DNA of 40,289 bases from Pirellula staleyi DSM 6068 (lineage in GTDB: Bacteria > Planctomycetota > Planctomycetia > Pirellulales > Pirellulaceae): the NCBI GenBank assembly GCA_945875845.1, contig CAMCMB010000069.1, positions 1-40,289 of the forward strand. Reading direction: 5' to 3'. The notes beneath the pieces are model-generated. The model was not told where the DNA came from. It searched no databases and saw nothing but the letters and a program-made list of their open reading frames with translations. Below are positions 34,871 through 40,289 of the stretch, piece by piece; within the stretch, counting starts at the first letter, position 1; each line of letters opens with the position of its first letter. A program made the position numbers and the translations under genes.

Positions 34871-34931
34871 GGGAGGGCGAGGCTCCTGCCGAGCTTACGA
34901 CGCAATGGTTCGGCAGGAGCCTCACCCTCCC
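34871..34931. repeat. 22-bp inverted repeat, dispersed planctomycete hairpin
   Basis: Arms GGGAGGGCGAGGCTCCTGCC and GGCAGGAGCCTCACCCTCCC pair with one mismatch over 22 bases, around a loop of about 16 bases. A related partial copy precedes it (GAGGGGAGGGCGAAGCCACC, about 34810-34832) and another follows (GGGGTAGCCTCACCCC, 34977-34992). The repeated GGCGAGGC/GCCTCACC core suggests a dispersed REP-type family. Confidence 0.7.
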
Positions 34932-35029
34932 AAGCAAGGAATGGATTGGGCAAAGTCGAGGAAAACATGTTTACAGGGGTAGCCTCACCCCACCGAATAA
35001 CGAATGGGTTAGAAATTAGGAGAATCCAT

Positions 35030-35938
35030 GTGGAGTTGAATCAGTTTCGTTATTTTCTATCGGTTGCTCGGCAAGCGGGGTTTACTCAGGCGGCCAATGA
35101 GTTGGGCGTGTCTCAGCCAGCATTGAGCCGTTCGGTTGGCAAACTGGAAGAGGAGCTTGGCCAGCCACTCTTCGAACGCGATTCGCGTCCTTTGGTATTA
35201 ACCGAGATGGGCAAATCCTTTCAGCAGCGGTGTATTCAGATTCTTGGGTTGGTCGATCAAGCGGTTTCGGAGGTGACGGACGATGAAACGAGGGGGCAAG
35301 TCCGCTTGGGTGCGATTCCTACCATTGCGCCCTATTGGTTGCCGCAAATGGTCTCGCGATTCTCAAAACGTCTGCCAAATGTGGAAATCCACATCTTTGA
35401 AGAAGTCACAACGCGACTCCTTGAGCGAATCCGTCACGGCGAGTTGGATGTTGCGATCATGGCGATGCCCATCGACCGCCATTTTCTAGAGATTCACAAG
35501 TTGTTTGAGGAAGAATTGTTCTTGATGCACGGCCGAAACCACGAACTAGCAACGAAAAAGGTGGTTCGAATCAGCGATATCGAATCCTATCCCATGTTGC
35601 TATTGGATCAAGCGCATTGCCTCTCCGCGCAAGTGGAAGCGTTTTGCAAGCAGCGATCTGTTCAGCCGATCGCACTGGAGAGGGCGGCCCAATTGACCAC
35701 AGTCCAAGCATTAGTCGCGATCGGGCATGGGATCTCGTTCATTCCTGCCATGGCTCGCCCCCGGGGCGGCGCGGGCGGCAGGGGCGGCACGATGCGTTCG
35801 CAGTATCGTTCACTTGACGGTGTGAAGCCCAAACGGACAGTGATTATGGTTTGGAATCCGTATCGATTTCAGAGTCGATTGGTGAAGCAACTTCGACAGT
35901 TTATCATCGAAGGAGTGGAAATAGTCGACAGCGAATAA
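35030..35938 (+). CDS. oxyR: OxyR-type LysR-family peroxide regulator
   Basis: The 302-residue protein has an N-terminal LysR winged helix ([36 protein letters not shown]) and a substrate-binding-like sensor domain. [13 protein letters not shown] holds Cys197 and Cys206, with the same nine-residue spacing as the redox cysteines 199 and 208 of E. coli OxyR. The GTG at 35030 with AGGAG upstream is preferred over upstream in-frame starts, because the LysR fold begins there. It is divergent from katG. A glycine/arginine-rich insert ([11 protein letters not shown], near 243-253) encoded by very GC-rich DNA is unusual. It most likely senses peroxide and controls katG. Confidence 0.88.
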   Translation: MELNQFRYFLSVARQAGFTQAANELGVSQPALSRSVGKLEEELGQPLFERDSRPLVLTEMGKSFQQRCIQILGLVDQAVSEVTDDETRGQVRLGAIPTIAPYWLPQMVSRFSKRLPNVEIHIFEEVTTRLLERIRHGELDVAIMAMPIDRHFLEIHKLFEEELFLMHGRNHELATKKVVRISDIESYPMLLLDQAHCLSAQVEAFCKQRSVQPIALERAAQLTTVQALVAIGHGISFIPAMARPRGGAGGRGGTMRSQYRSLDGVKPKRTVIMVWNPYRFQSRLVKQLRQFIIEGVEIVDSE

Positions 35939-36082
35939 AATCACTCTGGCAGCCTGTCCCACGAAAAGCGGCACGGAATTGACCTGCAAGTTATAACTCG
36001 AGCGGCAGATTGCAGTATCCCAACCCGAGCCCGTAACGGTTCGTTGCTTTAATGGATTGTGAGACGGGGTATTCGAAAGTGG

Positions 36083-36101
36083 CATGGGCGTCTCGCCCAT
36101 G
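36083..36101. repeat. perfect hairpin CATGGGCG-TCT-CGCCCATG
   Basis: Two 8-bp arms pair perfectly around TCT. It adjoins the larger inverted-repeat cluster and is probably part of a dispersed palindromic family. Confidence 0.65.
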
Positions 36102-36143
36102 GATTCACGAGCGAGCGCGTACCACGCGATGGTATCCCGATGC

Positions 36144-36299
36144 GTAAGCGAGGAGCCGACTGCAATACCTCGCTTACCGGCTTGTCGATTTAATGGTACG
36201 ACGGACTTCCAAGTTCGTCGAATTCCCCATTGACGGACTTGGAAGTCCGTCTTACCTCCCTTAACCAATAACGACTTCATTAAATCAACAAGCCGTTAC
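36144..36299. repeat. nested inverted-repeat element, MITE-like
   Basis: The element has long outer arms near 36175-36195 and 36278-36299 (CGGCTTGT[C/T]GATTTAATG and its complement). Two inner arms, GACGGACTTCCAAGT[T/C]CGTC and its complement, lie near 36200-36219 and 36232-36251. A further 10-bp hairpin GTAAGCGAGG/CCTCGCTTAC (36144-36153/36168-36177) overlaps its left end. Such layered symmetry suits a small non-autonomous mobile element. It has no coding capacity. Confidence 0.65.
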
Positions 36300-36467
36300 G
36301 TATCGGATTATGGTTGGTAGTTTTCAGTCTGCCGCTCGCATCAGCCAATACAGAACGGCTTTATTCGCAACGAGTAAGTGAATCGTTGGTACAATGCTCT
36401 GACGGTCATCGAACGAATTCGGTCCTTCCGCCACTAATTTTCCAACCAAATCTTACTGAGTTTTATC

Positions 36468-37742
36468 GTGAAAAAATCGACTCTTTGCCGCTTGGCCTTC
36501 GCAACTCAATTGTGTTTCTTTATCGGTTTCGCATTCGAAGTTTCGAGTTGTCCTGCCGAGACACTCCCGTCCACTGGTTGGGAGCGTTTTCGCGGTCCCA
36601 ATGGCCAGGGTGTCCTACCGGAATGCAACGTTCAGATCCCTTGGACCAAATCGCAAGTTCAACGCATCGCATTGCCTGGCACCGGAAATGGATCGCCGGT
36701 TATGTCCCAGGGAAAAGCATTTCTCTTGTCTGCCGATCCAAAAGACGCGACCAGAAACGTGATCGCAGTCGATCTTGCCAAGAACCGCATCGCGTGGACC
36801 AAGAGCTTTCCATCCACCACGTACTCGATGCACAAGTATAGTTCGTACGCATCATCCACCCCGTGTGTTGACGAAAAGTCGGTCTATGTCGCTTGGGCCG
36901 ATCCAGAGAACGTCGTTGTCAAGGCGTTCTCGCATACCGGTGACGAGCAATGGTCCAGGTCGCTTGGCCGATACGTATCGCAACACGGATTTGGAACGTC
37001 GCCCATCCTCGTCGACGGCAAGCTGATATTGCTCAACAGTCAAGATGCCCAAGAGTTACCACCAGGCGTTGAACCTGGACAAGATAAAATGCTCGCGTTG
37101 GAATGCAGCACCGGCAAGACAGTCTGGGAAGTCGACATGCCGACAACCCGCGTTTGCTATGGTGTTCCATGTGTTCGTACGATCGGGAATCGCACGGAAC
37201 TTATCTGTAGCACGACTGGACAAGGAATGTTCGCGATGGACGCGACGAATGGCAAATTGCTTTGGTCGCACGATTGTTTCAAACAACGCGTTTGTTCGTC
37301 GTCCGTTTTGCTTGGAAATGTTTTGGTGGGGACCCATGGTTCCGGCGGCGGCAAAGATAACATGCTTGTCGCATGGGACATCGACCAAAAGAAAGAATTG
37401 TTTCGCGTCACCCGATCCGCTCCTTATGTACCGACTCCGGTGTCGATCGATGGATTGTTGTTCCTGTGGAGCGATAGTGGAATCGTCTCCTGTGTAGAGT
37501 TGTCAACAGGTGAGATGCTGTGGAACAAACGCATCGGCGGCGACTTCTCTGGCTCGCCGGTGATCATCGGCAAGCAACTCATCAACGCTTCTCATGATGG
37601 CAAAGTAACCGTATTGGCTGCGAGCCGTTCCTTTGAAGAAATCGGGGCGGTCGAAACGATGAATACGATTCGCTCGACGGTCGCTGCAAGCAAGGACATG
37701 GTGTTGCTGCGTACCGACAACGAACTCCTGATTATCCGATAG
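36468..37742 (+). CDS. secreted PQQ-like beta-propeller protein
   Basis: The 424-residue protein has an N-terminal signal peptide (about 1-30) followed by WERFRGPNGQGV, the usual opening of planctomycete PQQ-like propeller proteins. Repeated blades show the pattern A-D-x-G-K-x-x-W, as in ECSTGKTVWEVD, DATNGKLLWSHD and ELSTGEMLWNKR. The fold resembles BamB and PQQ dehydrogenases, but no cofactor site is evident, so it is probably a binding scaffold. The GTG start lacks a clear ribosome site. It lies nine bases before the FAD gene, so the two are likely cotranscribed. Confidence 0.85.
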   Translation: MKKSTLCRLAFATQLCFFIGFAFEVSSCPAETLPSTGWERFRGPNGQGVLPECNVQIPWTKSQVQRIALPGTGNGSPVMSQGKAFLLSADPKDATRNVIAVDLAKNRIAWTKSFPSTTYSMHKYSSYASSTPCVDEKSVYVAWADPENVVVKAFSHTGDEQWSRSLGRYVSQHGFGTSPILVDGKLILLNSQDAQELPPGVEPGQDKMLALECSTGKTVWEVDMPTTRVCYGVPCVRTIGNRTELICSTTGQGMFAMDATNGKLLWSHDCFKQRVCSSSVLLGNVLVGTHGSGGGKDNMLVAWDIDQKKELFRVTRSAPYVPTPVSIDGLLFLWSDSGIVSCVELSTGEMLWNKRIGGDFSGSPVIIGKQLINASHDGKVTVLAASRSFEEIGAVETMNTIRSTVAASKDMVLLRTDNELLIIR

Positions 37743-37751
37743 GGCTGCTTC

Positions 37752-39857
37752 ATGTTCCGTCGAACATCTTCCATCGCGATGTACTTCCTGTTTTCTTGCC
37801 TTTGCCGACCGAGTTTGGCCGCACAGTATGATGTCGTTATCTACGGAGGAACCTCTGCCGCCGTAGTCGCCGCCGTTCAAGCCAATCGGATGGGCAAGTC
37901 GGTTGTCATCGTATGCCCGGACAAACACTTGGGTGGTCTATCGAGTGGGGGCTTGGGTTTTACCGACACAGGCAACAAATCCGTGATCGGCGGTCTATCA
38001 CGCGATTTCTATCATCGTATTTGGACTCGCTACCAAAATGTGGACACATGGAGATGGCAAAGGAAAGACGAATACGGCAATAAGGGTCAAGGTACAGCAG
38101 CCATCGACGGCGAGCAACGAACCATGTGGATCTTTGAACCTCATGTGGCGGAAGACGTTTTTGAATCTTACGTCAAGGACGACAAACTCGAGGTGCATCG
38201 CGATCACTGGCTCGACCGCGCGTCGGGAGTAACCAAAAAGTACGGTCGCATCCAGTCCATACGGACTACGAATGGTTCCTTATTCGAGGGACGCATGTTC
38301 ATCGATGCAACCTACGAGGGAGATCTCATGGCGGCTGCTGGAGTGGAGTACGCGATAGGCCGCGAATCTAACCAAGTCTATGGCGAGAAATGGAATGGCA
38401 ATCAAGTAGGCGTCTTGCATCACCGTCACCATTTCGGAGCCGTGAAAAAACCCATCAGCCCATTCCGAATCGCAGACGATCCCACGAGCGGCCTACTACC
38501 TCGAATTCAATCGGATCCGCCCGGCATGCGGGGCGAAGGTGACCGGCGCATCCAAGCCTATTGTTACCGCATGTGTTTGACCGACCATCCACCCAATCGC
38601 ATCGCGTTCGTCCAGCCGGAGGGTTATGACGCAAACCAGTACGAGCTGTTATTGCGAGTCTTGAATGCTGGCTGGCGCGAAACATTTGAGAAATTCGACC
38701 CGATCCCAAACCGCAAGACCGACACCAATAATCATGGTCCCTTCAGCACCGACAACATCGGAATGAACTACGACTATCCGGAGGGGAGTTACGAGCAACG
38801 ACACGCAATTGCATTGGAACATCGACGTTATCAGCAAGGCTTGATGTACTTTCTCGCAAATGATTTGCGAGTGCCCGAAGACGTTCGCAATGCGGTGGCC
38901 AAATGGGGACTCGCAGCCGACGAATTTGGGGACAACGGGAATTGGCCTCATCAAATGTACATTCGCGAAGCCCGTCGCATGATCGGCAAATTCGTAATGA
39001 CGGAGAACGAATTGGTCAAGAATCGACCTACGCCTGAATCGATCGGCATGGGTTCGTACACGATCGATTCGCATAACGTTCGACGCTATGTCACCGCCGA
39101 GGGGCATGTCCAAAACGAAGGTGATATCGGTGTTTCGACGAATGGCCCGTACGAAATCTCGCTCGGTTCGATATTGCCTCGTCAGGACCAATGCGAAAAC
39201 CTCCTGGTCCCGGTGTGCGTCTCAAGTTCGCATATCGCGTTTGGCTCCATCCGGATGGAGCCAGTCTTCATGATCCTCGGACAGTCCGCCTCAACCGTTG
39301 CCGCCATGGCCATCGATAAGCAGTGCAGTGTTCAGGAAGTCCCCTACGCATTGCTGCGAGAACGCTTACTTCGAGACGGACAAGTTCTGGAATCCAAAGC
39401 GGAGCCACTGGCAAAAGGGGTAGCCGGCATCGACATTAAGCAACTTGCCGGAACCGTCGTCGATGACAGTCAAGCGCAGTGGATTGGAAATTGGACGTTC
39501 AGTTCCGCCAGTCGACCTTATGTAGGTGCGGGCTATCGACACAATGGCAATGAAAAAGGGGGCATTCACAAGGCTGTGTTTGAAACAGCGTTGGCCGTTT
39601 CGGGCAGGTATGACGTGCGCGTTGCCTTCTCGCGAAACGCGAATCGAGCTACGAATGTTCCGATTTTGATCGAGCACGTGGATGGTACCACGAGCGTTGT
39701 AATTTCACAAAACGCGGGGGCAACGATCGACGGTCTTTTCCTATCGGTCGGTAAGTACCGGTTTGAGGCCGGACGCCCTGCGCGCGTTACCATTGCATGC
39801 CAAGGAACCGATGGGTACGTGATCGCCGATGCCGTCCAGTGGCTGAAAGCAGATTAA
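37752..39857 (+). CDS. secreted FAD-dependent oxidoreductase with C-terminal golvesin/xanthan-lyase-like domain
   Basis: The 701-residue protein has a signal peptide (about 1-23), then the dinucleotide-binding motif YDVVIYGGTSAAVVAAV and KHLGGLSSGGLGFTD. This is the start of the FAD-dependent oxidoreductase family common in planctomycetes. The middle includes MFIDATYEGDLMAAAGVEY. From about residue 570 a separate beta-rich domain follows (QWIGNWTFSSASRPYVGAGY to VIADAVQWLKAD), similar to golvesin/xanthan-lyase-type carbohydrate-binding domains. AGGG precedes the start. It probably oxidises a sugar-derived substrate outside the cytoplasm, together with the propeller protein. Confidence 0.85.
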   Translation: MFRRTSSIAMYFLFSCLCRPSLAAQYDVVIYGGTSAAVVAAVQANRMGKSVVIVCPDKHLGGLSSGGLGFTDTGNKSVIGGLSRDFYHRIWTRYQNVDTWRWQRKDEYGNKGQGTAAIDGEQRTMWIFEPHVAEDVFESYVKDDKLEVHRDHWLDRASGVTKKYGRIQSIRTTNGSLFEGRMFIDATYEGDLMAAAGVEYAIGRESNQVYGEKWNGNQVGVLHHRHHFGAVKKPISPFRIADDPTSGLLPRIQSDPPGMRGEGDRRIQAYCYRMCLTDHPPNRIAFVQPEGYDANQYELLLRVLNAGWRETFEKFDPIPNRKTDTNNHGPFSTDNIGMNYDYPEGSYEQRHAIALEHRRYQQGLMYFLANDLRVPEDVRNAVAKWGLAADEFGDNGNWPHQMYIREARRMIGKFVMTENELVKNRPTPESIGMGSYTIDSHNVRRYVTAEGHVQNEGDIGVSTNGPYEISLGSILPRQDQCENLLVPVCVSSSHIAFGSIRMEPVFMILGQSASTVAAMAIDKQCSVQEVPYALLRERLLRDGQVLESKAEPLAKGVAGIDIKQLAGTVVDDSQAQWIGNWTFSSASRPYVGAGYRHNGNEKGGIHKAVFETALAVSGRYDVRVAFSRNANRATNVPILIEHVDGTTSVVISQNAGATIDGLFLSVGKYRFEAGRPARVTIACQGTDGYVIADAVQWLKAD

Positions 39858-40011
39858 GGTTCGATGCGTCCGACGGGCAAGGGGGAAGGCTTCGTGGGGG
39901 GGGTCCTCGTGGGGCTGTCTTGGATCACCGGCAAATGGAATCCTCCGCCCGTGGCTAACGCAGTGTAAACGCATCCTGCTTAAGGATTTCGCCGCATCGT
40001 GCGGCGAAGGT
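39858..40011. other. intergenic region with hairpin 39988-40008
   Basis: A perfect 9-bp stem TTCGCCGCA-TCG-TGCGGCGAA lies 131 bases after the oxidoreductase stop. It has no proper T-run, so it is at best a weak terminator. A G-rich stretch (GGGGGGGG, about 39896-39903) precedes it. No gene is seen. Confidence 0.5.
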
Positions 40012-40289
40012 TTATCGCATAAGCCAAAATCGGAATGGAAGGTAGCGTTCCTTCGAAAAGGCCCGCTCCTCATTCCGACTTTGGGCTCCACGACGCTCGG
40101 GTTGCACTTCTGCAAAGCCTTGATGCACGATGTAGCGACTGTAGCCATCGAGCACTGAAATCAAGAAGTAAAACGTTCCGCCAGCGTTGATGTAGCTGAC
40201 GTCAACATGCCATTCTTGGTGGATTTTCGTTGGTTGAATGTAGCCTGTACCTTTCTTGCTGGGAGTCACGATCTTGTGATCCAAACGAC
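40012..40289 (-). pseudogene. partial, probably broken IS3-family transposase (rve core)
   Basis: Reading leftward from the window edge, the frame is open and gives KIHQEWHVDVSYI and LISVLDGYSRYIVH. These are the first two conserved blocks of the IS3-type OrfB integrase core, including the first catalytic Asp in WHVDVSY. After SRYIVH the translation no longer resembles a transposase and ends at 40012. The rest of the DDE core, with the second Asp and the Glu, is missing. The 5' part lies beyond the right edge. It is a decayed insertion-sequence fragment. Confidence 0.7.

Larger units (their letters stand above)
35939..36467. other. 530-base intergenic region made mostly of hairpin repeats
   Basis: No gene is visible. 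The stretch contains a CATGGGCG hairpin and a nested inverted-repeat element, both listed separately. The last 150 bases should carry the promoter of the beta-propeller gene, but no clear match was found. Confidence 0.5.

Noticed and set aside
39741-40148. Minus-strand frame with KALQKC as a frameshifted continuation of the transposase
   Set aside because: The resemblance to the expected transposase region is too weak to claim a frameshift rather than truncation.

Overview
The window reads as chromosomal DNA of a planctomycete of the Pirellulales/Rhodopirellula type. The evidence is a secreted cytochrome protein of the PSCyt1-DUF1549-DUF1553 type next to a DUF1501 gene, a small membrane protein with the FSLRTLL N-terminus common in that group, a YhaO/YhaN-like pair, and many short palindromic intergenic repeats. 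This taxonomic call comes from gene content, not from a marker gene.

Positions 1 to about 15111 form a defence-rich accessory island. First come two cassette-like genes, a TIR-domain protein (324-1187) and an HNH endonuclease (1297-2064). Each ends in a folded site with the architecture of an integron attC site. Next is a translationally coupled pair, a HEPN-domain protein and an ORC/CDC6-like AAA ATPase (2687-4857), a candidate two-gene defence system. Then follows a compact type I restriction-modification operon (5147-14270): HTH regulator, hsdM, hsdS, an unrecognised 201-residue protein, a 27-residue micro-ORF, a DUF429 RNase-H-fold protein, hsdR and an HEMMH metalloprotease. Almost every junction from hsdM onward overlaps or nearly touches, so the accessory proteins are probably made with the restriction enzyme. 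A 45-nt direct repeat (4897-4941 and 14451-14495) brackets this operon. The same protein tail occurs a third time in diverged form at 2163-2282, so the island looks assembled in blocks. It ends at the 3' part of a tRNA-Pro(UGG) gene (15070-15111), the usual footprint of tRNA-targeted integration, followed by a strong intrinsic terminator.

From 15112 on, the content is ordinary planctomycete chromosome. There is an FSLRTLL membrane protein, a ParD-like antitoxin with a probably broken toxin, and a minus-strand operon of cytochrome/DUF1549/DUF1553, DUF1501 and GH5-like hydrolase genes, probably for export and polysaccharide breakdown. Next come a circularly permuted ATP-grasp/alpha-E protein, a DUF5009-type membrane acyltransferase, and an SbcD/YhaO-like phosphoesterase coupled to a YhaN-like SMC-type ATPase. 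A secreted KatG lies divergent to an OxyR-type regulator, followed by a PQQ-like beta-propeller protein and a secreted FAD-dependent oxidoreductase. A broken IS3-type transposase runs off the right edge.

Intergenic DNA in this right part is rich in hairpin elements, a 14-bp minisatellite and a nested inverted-repeat element. The most interesting parts are the attC-flanked TIR and HNH cassettes, the HEPN-ATPase pair, and the nuclease-like and unknown genes embedded between hsdS and hsdR. No search could be run, so all family calls rest on motifs read by eye.
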